Below are positions 1-11,305 of a stretch of 64,000 bases of DNA, piece by piece. The notes below the pieces were generated by a model. That model did no database searches and was not told the DNA's origin. It saw only the letters and a program-made list of their open reading frames with translations. Numbering within the stretch: position 1 is the stretch's first letter; every line of letters starts with the position of its first letter. This DNA is from Jaminaea rosea (taxonomy: Eukaryota; Basidiomycota; Exobasidiomycetes; Microstromatales), in NCBI RefSeq assembly GCF_003144245.1, contig NW_020289994.1, positions 186,001 through 250,000 of the forward strand. The letters run 5' to 3'. The translations under genes and the position numbers were made by a program.

Positions 1-62
1 GTATTGAGAAGCAAATCGCGAGAAGTGATGCTAAGCAGCATGTCCCCTTTCTATGCGCACAG

Positions 63-434
63 GAAGGCGGCAAGGACCAGCCATTCTACCACATCGTAGC
101 CGAGGACGGGTCACGCCGTTACGTGGCGCAGTGCAATGTCGAGCCTGCCCACATCCCCGCCGGGTCGACTACCAAGCAGGCCGCTGCTATCTTGCGCCTT
201 TACGCTCCTCTCTTCAACAACAATGTCCGCCTCCTGGGCGAGGCCTTTCGCTCGGTAGAGATCATAATGGGAGACATTGACAAGGGCCAGCAGGAGGGAC
301 GGGGGAAGAAGAAGAAGAAGGGTGTGAAGCGGTGGCAGACAGCAGCAGCGGCACAAGCGCCAGCGAAAGGCCAGAACGGCTACCTTCGCATGACTATGAC
401 TCAGTGGATGAAGGAAGCTTGGCCGCACGACTGA
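63..434 (+). CDS. FBXO21-like protein, 3' terminal exon (5' part outside window)
   Basis: This is the last exon of a gene that starts before the window. A splice acceptor (CAG at 60-62) opens a frame reading EGGKDQPFYHIVAEDGS and continuing to a TGA at 432-434. It matches the C-terminus of the full FBXO21-like gene at 21426-24308: both have VAQCN[VI]EPA.IPAG, a following helical stretch, and an end of the form LRM...W[ML]..AWP[HF]D. The acceptor sits at the same place as that gene's intron, so the two are paralogs with a conserved intron. The exon covers the end of a YccV/HspQ-like domain. A Lys-rich insert (about 310-330) is specific to this copy. Whether position 1 lies in the intron or is its donor cannot be told from the window. 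Confidence 0.75.
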   Translation, partial: EGGKDQPFYHIVAEDGSRRYVAQCNVEPAHIPAGSTTKQAAAILRLYAPLFNNNVRLLGEAFRSVEIIMGDIDKGQQEGRGKKKKKGVKRWQTAAAAQAPAKGQNGYLRMTMTQWMKEAWPHD

Positions 435-1416
435 GCGGCTCGGACGTGACGAGGTGAGGTTGAGCTCTCAGCACGAGAGCGGCCGGTGGCATCTGCTTAC
501 GAATGACCGTAGATCGACATCTCATCTATATCCTCTCCAGCAATCAACACCATTTCTTGCGTTGTCAATCACCGCAGAAAAAGGCAAGGAGGCAGGCGCT
601 GTGATCCAAGTCAAGTCGAGAACGCCGCGCCACGGACCGAGCTCAAATGATCAACACCCGCCGTCCTCGAGCCTGCTGAGCATCTAGTCTTTCCCTCTGG
701 GAACTGTGGTGACCATGGCAGGGCGGAACCTGCCCGTCGTCGTCGTTGGCTGGGATGCAACAATCGACCAGGACGAAGCTTGAGTTCACCGCGGGGTCCA
801 TGCCCCCGAGGTCGGGAGTGATTCGGATGGAGCTCGGTTCAGCTTCCATACTGCCTCTCGCAGCTGTTGATGCATCTTGGCCCTTTGCTTCTTTACCTGC
901 TGGCCATGTGTCCCTCTGCTCGTCTTTCTCCGTATCATCTTGTTACAAACAATTGATTCATCTGCTCCTCAGATCTTCGCGCTTCGGGTAACCGCTGACT
1001 GCCAATCGCTCGGAGCTTGCCCTCTCTCTCTGCCTGCGCTGCTTCGTCACAGTGCGTTGGCGGGGCAAGCAGCCTCGCAGCCTCGCGTCGGCTTTGCATT
1101 TTGACCTGCAAACTTCGCCTGCCTGCCTGCCCGCCCCGCTCAAGTCAATTGAGGCGCGGACCCCTGCGAGCTGCGTTGGTTGCTCCTCTTTCTTTGCCGC
1201 TATTTGATATCATCCATCCCCCTCGCTCGACCCCATTCGACTTCATCATCGCTGCGGACGATCATTCGTCGCCAACATCATAGCTTAGCGGCATCGCATA
1301 CCCTCTTTGTCTGTAAGGCCGCTTTTGCATCCGGCCGGGATCACTTCGTTTCAGCTCAGCAGCTGCCCGTCATCACATTGTAGTCCCCTTCTCTGCTCCT
1401 CGCCTTCGCCACCATC
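435..1416. other. Intergenic: 3' flank of FBXO21-like copy and promoter of CorA gene
   Basis: No coding region is supported. The open frames here are short, lack domain features and overlap each other. Pyrimidine-rich stretches in the last 250 bases fit the 5' leader of the CorA gene. Confidence 0.6.
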
Positions 1417-4342
1417 ATGTCGGACCACGAGCACGAGCGTGATCATCACGACCCGCAGGTGGCGCAGGATATCGATGCAGCAAGGCAGATGAGCCGAGCC
1501 AGGGCAGGCAGTATCGATCATCGTCCAGGAAGTGAGTCCACCAAGGCAGCGTGGCTGCATACAGTCAGCAACTGATCCTTCCCCCCTCGCTGCGCCAGGC
1601 ATGACATCTCCTCGCCTCATACCCGGATCTCAAGGCCGCCGTCCCTCGATGCGTCAATCTGATGACCCAACAGCACCTCCTACCGCCCACTCTCCCCGCG
1701 ACTCTCCATCAGCCATGCGCGCCCAAGCCGGCTCCTACATTGGTTCTCGCTCCCCCGTTACATCTCGTGGCTCAGCAAGCGCAAGTGCAGCGCAGCGCTT
1801 CTACATGCAATCACGCCGACAGCATGGGTCCAACACATCGGTTGACTCGGCCAGCCACTTCATCGACCACCGTGCGCAGCCTCACTCGATGTCCACTTCG
1901 AGCCAGCATCCGGCGCCTATCGCGAGGCATGCCAGCAGGCTGGGCAGGTCAGAAGAGCATGGAGTAGAAGAGGCAGTGCAGGATGAGACAATGGATGCAA
2001 ATGTCGATGAACTGGCGCCGAGAAGGGGAACAACAGGGGAGCGTAGTAGCGGCGGCGATCACGCCCACACGCCACACACGATGTCCCGTCGCCCCTCTGC
2101 CCTGGAGGACGACGTCTGCTTTCCTCTCGACGCTCGTACATCACCACAGCAGCTCCCTCACTACCCTTCTGAATATCCTGATGACTCTCGAGCGTACGAA
2201 GAGGCGCACCACGACCATGCTGCTCATCACCATCACCCAGGCAACTTGCCCTGCGGCTTCCCCTGGACGTTCGACATGCAGGCGCTAGAAGAGTATGCCA
2301 ATGATGAACGCGAGCAGCTTGGCTTCCAGGATGTGGCGTCCAGCAGCGCAGCCGCGAATGGGATGCGCAATCGCTCCAAGTCTGGGCGTGGGGTCAGCTT
2401 GGGAGTGGGCAATGGTGGTGGAGGGGATGCGAGCGGTGCAGCATACGGCATCTCGCCAGACTCGGATGATGCGACATTCTACTCGAGGAGGCCGCGCAAG
2501 CATAATGCTTCCGCCAATGCTCCGAGCGCTCCTGATCGTCCTCCAGTGGAGGAATCACAGAAGCAAGGTCGATACCAACGCAAGCTCGCCCTCTTCGAGA
2601 CGGGCGGCTCAGCTCCTCCACCGCAGAACATCTTTGGCTCTCGAGCGGACGCCAAAACGCCGCTGCTCGGCGGTGGCGACAGCGAGCATGCTGCAACCTC
2701 GACTGCTCTGCCCAGCTACAACGGCACGGGCGGGGCCGGCGAGCCGGACGGGCCTGGCAAGCTGAATCGCTCCTACTCTCAGCCTAACAACCCCTTCCCC
2801 GGGCGCAGGGCCAAGAAGTCGACCAAGGCGCCCAGTGCCTACTCGCTTGGCGCGCCGGCGATGGGCATCCCCGCACCTGCCGACAAGCCATATCGCTTCA
2901 CCTTCTACAGCAATGCGCTGCCCTCCACGATCCATGCAAGACATCTCGCTGAGCTGCCGGCGAAAGGGCAGAGCTTTTCTGAGTTGTTTGCGGGTCTGGA
3001 GCCGGGCGCGATGGGTGGCAGTGGTGGGAACGAGGAGGATGAGGGGGAGCAGCGTACCTCGCCTGGTGGGTCCACAGCTGCGGAGGGGCACCACGACGCT
3101 GGCAAGAACGGAGGCAGCGGCGCTGCTGCCAAGCCAGACCCAGCTCAGCCTGGTGCATCAGCCCTGACTGCCCAGCTGGCAGCTCGAGGGAACGCTGCTT
3201 TGGGTGCCATGCCTGGCCGCAAGGAAGGGACGACAGCGCCTCCCTCTCGCGCCCAAACCCCCGTAGCAGGAGGTCCCTCCAACCGCAGCTCAGCCAACCT
3301 TGCCGTGACCCGCACCTCGACCATCAACGCCGGCGCCAATCCGGCCACAGCAGCAAGCAACGGCCGCACGGTCCCTGGCGGCGGTATTCGCATGGATCAA
3401 GACCCTGAGGCAAACACTTGGTGGCTCGACGTCCTCTCTCCCACGGACAGCGAGATGAAGCTTCTCTCCCGCGTCTTTGGCATCCACCCGTTGACCACGG
3501 AAGACATCTTGATGGAGGAGACGCGCGAGAAGATTGAGCTTTTCCGCAATTACTACCTCGTCTGTTTTAGGTCCTTCGACCAGGACCCTTACAGCCCCAC
3601 GTATCTCGAGCCGCTCAACATGTACATCATCGTATTCCGTGAGGGGACGTTGAGCTTCCACTTCAGGGCCACGCCGCACCCGCAGAACGTCAGGCGACGC
3701 ATCAAGCAGCTCAAGGACTACATCAATGTGACGAGCGACTGGATCTCCTATGCGCTCATCGATGACATCACCGACGCTTTTGGTCCTCTTATCCAGAGCA
3801 TCGAGTACGAAGTAGACTCCATCGACGAGCTTGTCCTGATTCTCAAGGACGTGGAGCAGAGCGACATGTTGCGTCGAATCGGTGCGTGCAGGAAGAAGGT
3901 CATGGGTCTCCTTCGCCTCATGGGCAACAAGGCCGACGTCGTCAAGGGTCTGGCGAAGCGATGCAACGAGAATTGGAGCGTCGCGCCCAAGAGTGACATT
4001 GGTCTTTACCTTTCGGACATCCAGGACCATCTCATCACGATGACTCAGAACTTGAGTCACTTTGAGAAGATTCTCTCTCGCTCCCACTCCAACTACCTAG
4101 CCCAGATCTCGATTGAGATGACCGAGGCGAACAACAGGGCAAACGATGTGCTATCCAAGCTCACGGCGCTCGGTACGGTTATTGTCCCGTTGAACGTTAT
4201 TACGGGTCTGTGGGGAATGAACGTAAATGTGCCGGGGCAGGGAGTGGAGAACCTGCATTGGTTTGGTGGACTGGTGGCGTTCATGGTTTCGATTGCTGTG
4301 GCTGGGTATTGGGTCGCGATTCGATACCTCAGTGCGGATTGA
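1417..4342 (+). CDS. CorA-family magnesium transporter, Alr1/Mnr2-like
   Basis: This is a predicted Mg2+ (divalent cation) channel-transporter of the plasma or vacuolar membrane. There are two exons, 1417-1531 and 1599-4342, with a 67-nt intron (donor GTGAGTCC, acceptor GCGCCAG); the spliced product is 952 aa. Residues 1 to about 620 are disordered and rich in Ser, Pro, His and Gly. The CorA cytosolic domain follows (WWLDVLSPTDSE, HPLTTEDI, REKIELF, NYYLVCFRS). It ends in the long helix and two membrane spans, with the family signature GMN in LNVITGLWGMNVNVPGQ at about residue 910, then a short tail. The long N-terminal extension and the GMN-VPG context are typical of fungal Alr/Mnr2 proteins. 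The start is chosen because exon 1 opens at an ATG in a CATC context and splices in frame. Plasma-membrane and vacuolar members cannot be told apart from sequence alone. Confidence 0.92.
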
Positions 4343-4862
4343 GAGGAGAGAGGGGGCGACGCGCTGGGGCGAGGGGCAGAGGAGAAGGGAAGAAGGAGTG
4401 GAGACGATCGAGGCCGTTGGCGGGGATGGCCTGCGATCATGGACCCTGTTTTATTTCAGTTGAAAGACTTCTTGCAGCGTGTACAACTTTCTCAGCGGTG
4501 CCTCATTCATGCGAATTTACACAAGCAATGACGATGAGTACGATATCAACGCTTGAAGTGAAGCTGTGAGGGCAGTGGCGGCGGGGGACAGTAGCCGCTA
4601 GTCTAAGTTGGTCGAAGCGCTCCCGCCTCCACCACGCGAGACAGACTCCGCGTCAGAGACGACGAGCAACTCGGCCAGGGGTCGTGCGGGAGCTGCGTCT
4701 TTCCAACGCATCCGTCCCACCATAACGTGATCATCCCCGGCAGCTCATAGCAGCATCAGCAGTCACCTCGCCCTTCTCAGTCTCGTCCCTACTACTTTGG
4801 TGCCTGATTTCGCTAGGCCACAGCCTTCTTCCGACCTTGATAGCTCCTCTCGTCCGTCCGCG
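4343..4862. other. Intergenic: CorA 3' flank and YKT6 promoter
   Basis: Short frames only; nothing coding is supported. The final 100 bases are pyrimidine-rich and lie just before the YKT6 ATG. Confidence 0.6.
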
Positions 4863-6080
4863 ATGAAGATCTACGCCCTCCTCGTGTACAGCGTCCCGCC
4901 AGGAGGCAATGCTGTTCCTCTGTCTACGGCGTGGAAGTTGGATGACTTTGGATGGTTACAGAGGGGGACTGTTCGTGAGTACGCGCGAGCGTGGCTGAAA
5001 CGGGGGCATGACTGTTCATCAAAGGCACATGGCTGACCCACAGTCCACCCCATTTGATGGCGATGCTGCGCAATCGCAGAGGATGTCATTGTGGGTAGCA
5101 TATAGCCAGCCGTTGCTCCCTACACTTCTCGATTCTTACACCGACATCATCTTCTGCCTCCTTCACCCTCACGCAGGGCTTCATGAGCAAAACCGTAGCG
5201 GAACGCACTTCTCCAACACAACGCCAATCAGTCCAAGAAAACACCTACGTAGCGCACGTCCATGCCCGTCCTGCCTCGGAGGGAATCACCGGCGTTCTCG
5301 TATCAGACGCCGATTACCCCGTCCGCGTAGCCTACTCGCTCCTGAACAAGATCCTCGACGAGTTCCTCCTCAAGGTACCCAAGGTCAACTACGAGCGACA
5401 GGTCAATGCGTTGACTACTGGTGGAGGGGTGCAGCCCGCAAAGGGAGAAGGTGTCGTACCCCAGGGCAGTTTCCCGCAGATCGCAGAGTATGTGCAGAGG
5501 TATCAGGACCCGAGGCAGGCGGATGCGATCATGAAGGTGCAGCAGGAGTTGGATGAGACCAAGATTGTGCTGGTGAGTCGGGCGAGCGAGGCACGAGTAC
5601 GGCTGAGCAGCGGGCGACGAACCCTCAGCTGACTGGGCTCATTTGATTGGGTTGCTCACATCCTCCTTCGCTCTGCTATCGCCCGCCATCGCAGCACAAG
5701 ACGATTGAATCTGTCCTCGCGAGAGGGGAGCAACTCGACTCCCTCGTCGAGAGGTCGAATACGCTGCAGCAGAGTAGCAAGATGTTTTACAGGGTGAGTG
5801 CGAGGGCGATGAGGCGAGCGAAGCGCTCAATGAGAGGTTTCGAAGAAGGTCTCGAGCGGAGAGCTGACTGTGCCACCACTACCTCTTCCTCTCCCTCTCG
5901 TGGCCGATCCCCAATCTCCTGCTCGCTCCTGGCTCCCCTCGCACAGACTGCGAAGAGGTGAGTGACAAGGCGGAGGCGCAGTCCTCTTTATCGAGTTCAG
6001 ACTAGCTTCGGTCCTGCTGACTACCTTCTCACCTGCCCTTGTTCCCCCGTAGGCAGAACTCATGCTGCATCGTCATGTAG
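4863..6080 (+). CDS. YKT6: R-SNARE Ykt6, six exons with two 11-nt microexons
   Basis: Ykt6 is a lipid-anchored SNARE acting in ER-Golgi, endosomal and vacuolar fusion. Exons inferred from family alignment and splice sites are 4863-4974, 5080-5090, 5177-5572, 5695-5793, 5947-5957 and 6053-6080. They sum to 657 nt (218 aa) with no frame break. The longin domain runs MKIYALLVYSV... to LLNKILDEFL. The SNARE helix includes the zero-layer Arg in LVERSNTL. The tail TAKRQNSCCIVM has the Cys-Cys pair and a CIVM CaaX box for palmitoylation and prenylation. Exon 2 (11 nt) supplies the residues joining GTV to GFMSKTVAERT; exon 5 (11 nt) supplies TAK plus two bases of Arg. Without them the conserved longin core and the CaaX box are out of frame. 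All introns are GT-AG. The gene is compact and essential in yeast. Confidence 0.93.
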
Positions 6081-6601
6081 GGCCTCGATATCGCTATTGC
6101 TTCTCTCTGTCATGACATCTCTTTGCTGCCAAAGCGGGCTCGCTGTTTGCGATGGCTGCCGATCTCTCCTCACTGTCTTTCCTCTGTTTCCCATGAACAT
6201 CGCCGTCGTCTTCCTTGCCGTCATCTTCCTCAACCTTACCATCTCTTCCTTCCCTCCCACTCCTCATCCGTAGTTGACGTGCAAACTCACACTCTCGCCC
6301 TGACGTCAATTGAGTCCGTCGGCGTCTTTCGAGCTTGTCTGTCAGTCTTGCGCAGGGCGGCGGCCCCTTTCCTCTCACGCGCTCGATGCTGCTGCTGCTG
6401 CTGCACTGCATCGCCGCGCCTCTTGAGATGATGCGCCTTGTGGTGTTGGTTTTTGGCGCAGCGCCCTGTGCTCCACATTGAATTGGGCCAACCAAACCAA
6501 CGCAGGGCACAAAGTGCGAGGGAGGTTAAGAAGGTCAGACTTCTCTCTGGCTGCCTTCTTCTTTTCTCCATCTCATCATCTGCACGGATCTTTCACTCGT
6601 C
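6081..6601. other. Intergenic between YKT6 and the 6602 gene
   Basis: No supported gene. A short CTG run lies at about 6390-6404. The remainder is promoter or UTR-like sequence. Confidence 0.55.
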
Positions 6602-8145
6602 ATGGAGCTCAATTCATCAACCAATAGGCAGGACGTGGAGAGTGAGCAGCCGCGGCCACCTCACATATACCCTCTTCTCGCTCGTCTGACTGACTCTACC
6701 TCCTTTGCCCCGCGCCCGCAGACCTGGCTCGCAACCTCTTCTCCCGCGACCCCATCCTCTTCGATGCCGTCCTCAACTCCCACTTTGCATCTCACGCCCG
6801 CTACACCGGACACGCCCTCTCCATTTCTGGCGTTTCCGCAATTAAGCACGCGGCGTTCACCCTCAACTACCTCGACCTCGGCCGTGGGGCAGACATCCGA
6901 TCTAAGGACGTGAGCTGGAGTCACAAGGACACGCGCGCCACAATCAAGTCTACCCGCCACTTGCGTCCCTTGTTCTTCCCGCTCTTCACAATTGCCGTGC
7001 CCGTCGAGACGGTCATCCAGTTCCACCCTGACGGATCCAGCAGGGGGTCCAGCCTTCTCTACGCGACATACTGGGAGGATCGATGGCCTGCCTCGACATT
7101 CCTCACCTCCCTCCCTCTCATCGGATTCTTGATCTCCTCCATCTTTACTCCTCTGGCCAGCTTGCTAGTCGTGGCGGTATGCAACGCCTTCTTCCACCTG
7201 CACACCCACCTTGCCTCCCACTTGCGTCGCCGCGTCGAGCCCGCAGCGCATGGCTACGCCAAGCGTGCCCACCAGGCTTTGCCTGCTGGAGCGAGGGACG
7301 CGGCTAGCGACGGATTTCAGCGTGGATCGACTGCTGCCACGGGGTACGCAGAGTCGGCGCTGCGCCTGGGCAAGCGCATCTCGTATGGCCCCCTGGTCGC
7401 CATCGAAGGGATCACGCAGACCTTCATCGGCGTAGCCGTTCAGCCTTTCCTCCCCTTCGCGGCGCCCCGCATCTCGGTCTTCGACTCGGCAAACACACGT
7501 CGCAGCTTCCAATCAGCCGCAGCCGCCCCCCGAGGAGGTGCACCAGCGCTCGACGAGCCCATTCCCTTGCGCGCCCAAGCGTCCCTCTCCTCGCAGGACT
7601 CTCACGCCAAGCGTAGCGACTTTGATGAGGAGACAAATCCGCGTGGACCCGGCGGAAATGATCAAGTCGGCTCATCCACCACTTCGTCGGTTATGCCTCC
7701 CGCCATCGGCAAGTCCTCCACAACGACGGGCGCAGCCAAGGTTCAAGTAGGCGACGGACCTGCTTTCAGTATCCCTGCGCATCAGGATAATGAGGACTTG
7801 CTCAAGCAACAGCAGAAGCGTCCCGTCGAGGCTGCGGATAATGCACGCGGTGCCGCGGCGCAGGGTGCGAAGGAGGGAGGATCGCTCTTTGACAAGGCTA
7901 CGGCTGACACCAAGGCAATGAACAAGGCGAAGCAGGCTGCTGCTCCGTCTGCCGGTGGTGGAGGTAGTGGTAAGAAAGGGAAGAAGGGAAACAACAGAGA
8001 CAAGGGTGGTGCGTCTGGTGGACAGGCAGGAGAAGCTGCCAGCACTGCTGCGGCTGGCAGTGGGTCGCACGCTGCCCCGCCGAAGTTTACCGATGGGCTT
8101 GACGCTGGTCAAGTGAAGGAGGGTGGGGACAATGTCGAGAAGTGA
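6602..8145 (+). CDS. Putative membrane protein, function unknown
   Basis: I do not recognise this protein. It has two exons, 6602-6641 and 6722-8145, with an 80-nt intron (donor GTGAGCAG, acceptor CCCGCAG), giving 487 aa. The 40-nt first exon encodes a short polar N-terminus. Residues about 15-70 read as a conserved-looking globular segment (NLFSRDPILFDAVLNSHFAS, LNYLDLGRGADI). Hydrophobic stretches follow near LRPLFFPLFTIAVPVETVI and across SFLTSLPLIGFLISSIF-type sequence to LLVVAVCNAFF, which suggests one or two membrane segments. The last 200 residues are low-complexity, ending in a Lys/Gly-rich tract (KKGKKGNNRDKGG). The frame passes a possible donor (GTGAGC at 6910) without a stop, so a further intron there cannot be excluded. 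It converges on the gene at 8345-9658. Confidence 0.7.
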
Positions 8146-8344
8146 GAGTATTGGTCAAGGCGGTAGTGGAACGAGGGTTTTGCGCAGCGGCAGCTGAAGA
8201 TGTACGTGGCTCACGTCGTCACGAATGGTCGATGTGCACACACGTCAGCACCTGCCCAATATATCACCAGTCGTGCTGCTCAAAAGCTGAGATGATTGCC
8301 TGCCACATGAGCTTGACATTGATGCAATCACGGCACACTTGCGG

Positions 8345-9658
8345 CTACTCGAGATCCTCGCACGAGAAGAAGGTGAGCGAGATGCCCTCGTTGCTTGCGC
8401 CCTCAACTGCGACCGGCTCGAACGTAGGCGCCTCGGAAACGTTGAAGGAGGGCAAGACCTCTTCCTTCTTCTGCACCTTGGCCTCCTCATTCTCCTCTCG
8501 AAGAGCAGCAAGAGCACCTCGTCTCTTGCTCATGAAGGGCGCTGCAGACCTGGGCGTCTTGGGCGTCCTCGGCGTTTGGAGCGGCATCTGTCGATCCTTT
8601 GGAGCGGCCGACAGAGGCGTGCTTGGCGCCATCTGACGATCGTAGGGCGCGGCAGAGTACGCGTTGAGTTGAAGACGCAGAGGGCTCATCGGAACTCTGC
8701 GGCCAGGCTTGCGAGTGTTGGTTGGGCTGAGTAGGGTGTGGACCCCCAAATGGGCAGAAGCGGAGGTGGGTGTGTTGAGTCGTAGTGGACTCATGGGCAC
8801 TTTGCGAGTTGGAGGACGATGCACGATCGGGCTGCGAAGAGCATCGATACGTGCCTCCGCGTCAAAGCTGCTCATCTTCGCCGACCCGGCCTGCTGCTGG
8901 TACCTCGCCGAGCCTGGCGCCGGCGTCCACACGAGGAAGGGCGTCAAGCTCTGTACCACGACGAAGCTGGCAGACATTGGCGGCACGTCCCTAGCAAGGC
9001 CGAAGTCTCCTCCTTCTCCGCTAGGCGGAGCGCTCGGGCGCGAGTAGCAGGAGGATGAGGGCGAGCCTGAAAGGGGAGGCGAGGAGGAGCGAGGAGGTCG
9101 AACGTGGGGCGAAGCGTTGAGTAGTAGGAAGGTGGGAGATGGGAGGAGAGCGGAGAGTTGGATGCTTGGCGCAGACGTTGGGGGTGTGAGAGGTGAGAGG
9201 AGTGAAGGGTGTTGATCGTCCTCATCAGAGGGGCTCAGCAGGGGTTGTTCAGTAGACGAAGTAGCGACACAGGCGTTGTTGAGCGGCTTGTACTTGGCAG
9301 CTGTAAGACTGGGTAGCGCCACGCCCATCAGAGCTGCCATCCAGTCAGCGCCATCTTGCTTGTCTTCAGCGGTGGAGTCGTCCTCGAGCATCTTCGCACC
9401 CGGCGCTGAGCCGCGCAACAGCACTGGGTGAGACTTGATCGTCTCCATCCTCCTAGCACCTCCACGCCCAATCGTTGGGCTCCATAGATTCATAGCGACC
9501 GCTCTCCCAGGCGTACAGGGTCGTCGATCTCGGCAGTTGAGCCCCTGCGGCCTGACCGGAGCGGGGAAGCGATTGTAGGTGCGCGGGACGTACTTGGCTC
9601 GAGCGGGCCCGAGGTTGAGCGAGGTTGGGGGCAGACGACGATGCGTAGTGTCGAGCAT
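8345..9658 (-). CDS. Disordered Ser/Pro-rich protein, function unknown
   Basis: This is a 437-aa frame on the minus strand that I do not recognise. The upstream-most ATG would add 47 residues (to 9799); the ATG at 9658 is preferred because the extra part looks like a translated leader. The protein is rich in SP and TP sites and contains two copies of a short motif, RKVPMSPLRL and RRVPMSPLRL, about 38 residues apart. A pair of DRQM repeats precedes TPRTPKTP. Such clustered [ST]P sites followed by basic residues resemble cyclin-dependent or MAP kinase substrates (inference). A short Lys/Glu-rich stretch (RREENEEAKVQKKEE-like) lies near the C-terminus. No catalytic domain is visible. Confidence 0.65.
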   Translation of the reverse strand: MLDTTHRRLPPTSLNLGPARAKYVPRTYNRFPAPVRPQGLNCRDRRPCTPGRAVAMNLWSPTIGRGGARRMETIKSHPVLLRGSAPGAKMLEDDSTAEDKQDGADWMAALMGVALPSLTAAKYKPLNNACVATSSTEQPLLSPSDEDDQHPSLLSPLTPPTSAPSIQLSALLPSPTFLLLNASPHVRPPRSSSPPLSGSPSSSCYSRPSAPPSGEGGDFGLARDVPPMSASFVVVQSLTPFLVWTPAPGSARYQQQAGSAKMSSFDAEARIDALRSPIVHRPPTRKVPMSPLRLNTPTSASAHLGVHTLLSPTNTRKPGRRVPMSPLRLQLNAYSAAPYDRQMAPSTPLSAAPKDRQMPLQTPRTPKTPRSAAPFMSKRRGALAALREENEEAKVQKKEEVLPSFNVSEAPTFEPVAVEGASNEGISLTFFSCEDLE

Positions 9659-10834
9659 TGTGGATAGGGGAAGCTGATGGAGGAGGGTGGCAAAGATAAG
9701 GAGAGACAAGCTCTTCCTTGGATGGTGAGTCGAAAAAAGACCGTGAGAGGAGCGGCAAGTCCACCAGGGACGTTTAAGAAGCAGGAGTGACAGCGACAAC
9801 CAGTGCCTAGCTGACGAGAGAGAGGCCGCCTGACCAGCAGGGGTACCTGAGTCGATGCAGACGGTAGTGATGAGGAGTGAGGAGAGAAAGGCATAGAGGG
9901 GGTCGCCTGCTTTTGGCTTTCGTTTTACTAGGTGTCCGCTGCGCTAGTGCAACTGACCAAAAGCAAGGGCACGCCCGCCGAGTAAAGGCTTGATCACAAT
10001 CCTGACCCCGGACCGTGTCATCCTGGGTATACGAGCAATCGATCATCTCGAATTGCTCTGTCGTCTCGTCGCCTTGCAAGACGTGGCGCAGCATCTCGCA
10101 GGTTGCAGCGATGGATCCGTTGCTCAGTTGCTCGCCTCGCTTGGTTGCCTCGGAGCTTTCTGTCTTTGTGGCTCTCCTTGTTCCGGGTCGCCGCGCCGCT
10201 CTCGCCGTCCGCCCGCTCGATTCGCCTTCGATTGGCTGCATCCGAGAGTCCGCCGCTAAGACTAGCTTGATTTTCGACCATGACCTCGATTCAAGGTCAA
10301 GCGACACAGCATCTGCGAGTCTCGACGATCATGACCCGCCGATGTTGGCCAATGCAAACGTCGTACGAGCGCTACAATTTGCGAAAGGACTAAGGCAAGC
10401 AACCTACCACCCGCAATACGTTGTGATGGAGCCAATGGGGCCAACATGCTGCGCTCCTTCCCCTCGTGACCGGCCCATTTGGGTCGAGCAACAGCTTGAC
10501 GAGGCGCTGTGATTTCGATGCTGCACACAAGGACTTTGCCCTCGTGAATACGACGAGGGACGGTACTATGAGCAATTGGCGCAGCTCGAGAGTGGGCAGA
10601 GGGTTGCGGAATTCTGAAGCCGAGCGCTCTCGAGGAGGCCTCTCGACTAAGAGAAGTTCAATTAGCACGGTAGAAATGATTCCGCCTACCCCCTAAGTGG
10701 CCCCAAGAGCTGCACTCACCTCTACGCCTGCTCTTCCTTGGTGAAGCTGACACGAAAACCTCGCCACCGGACCTCACCAGCAGCTCTCGCTCTACCCCCT
10801 CGCTCTTGCTCCTCTCACGATCGCGCCTTTCCTC
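9659..10834. other. Divergent intergenic region upstream of effector-like cluster A
   Basis: This region separates the minus-strand gene at 8345-9658 from the first cluster A gene. Overlapping frames on both strands (for example 9807-10307 minus and 10015-10512 plus) have no signal peptide, domain or splice support and are treated as chance. Confidence 0.55.
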
Positions 10835-11305
10835 GTGACGATCCTCGCGCTTGCGCATCTGCCGCTTCTTCCCATGCTTGCGCAAGCGGTTCATTCCGTT
10901 TGTAACTGGGGCGGCCCAGGGAACAACCCCGCCGCGCACGGCTGGGAGATTTTTTGTACGGGAGACTTGGTGGCTAATGACGAATTTACGGGCGGCTACG
11001 TCTGCACCTGGCCCAATGGTGAAACAAGCCTAGTGGGCGACTTTGGCAATATCGGGTACGGACTTATAGAAGTTGCGACTGCTTGCGGGGGTGGCGGTTT
11101 TACAATGGCTTGCGACTACAGGCACTGGGGCCTTTGCATCGGCCCTCGCAACAAGACTACGGGCGCGTACGATGGATGGCGTCAGCCTGCTTGTTGGTAC
11201 GTGTCGAGTATCGACGATTGTGAGTGGCCGAGTGTCATTCGGCATACGGAGCGCCCGGAGAGCGTCGATATCTGGCATGAGTCTTATCCCCCTCAAAGGA
11301 AGTAG
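10835..11305 (+). CDS. Small secreted 8-Cys family protein, member A1
   Basis: 156 aa, intronless. A signal peptide (about residues 1-20, hydrophobic LALAHLPLLPMLAQA) precedes the mature VHSVCNWGGPG start. The eight family cysteines are all present: C1 in VCNW, C2 in IFC, C3 in YVC, C4 in ATAC, C5 in MAC, C6 in WGLC, C7 in PACWY, C8 in DDCEWP. It ends with the VDIW motif and a short Pro-rich tail. It shares GPRN.TTGAYDGWRQPAC with the next gene (A2), marking a recent tandem duplication. The ATG at 10835 is chosen as the first that gives a signal peptide. It is probably exported; the function is unknown, and an effector role is inferred from context only. Confidence 0.85.
   Translation: MTILALAHLPLLPMLAQAVHSVCNWGGPGNNPAAHGWEIFCTGDLVANDEFTGGYVCTWPNGETSLVGDFGNIGYGLIEVATACGGGGFTMACDYRHWGLCIGPRNKTTGAYDGWRQPACWYVSSIDDCEWPSVIRHTERPESVDIWHESYPPQRK

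Noticed and set aside
9807-10512. Overlapping frames on both strands upstream of cluster A
   Set aside because: They mirror each other and have no signal peptide, domain or splice logic.
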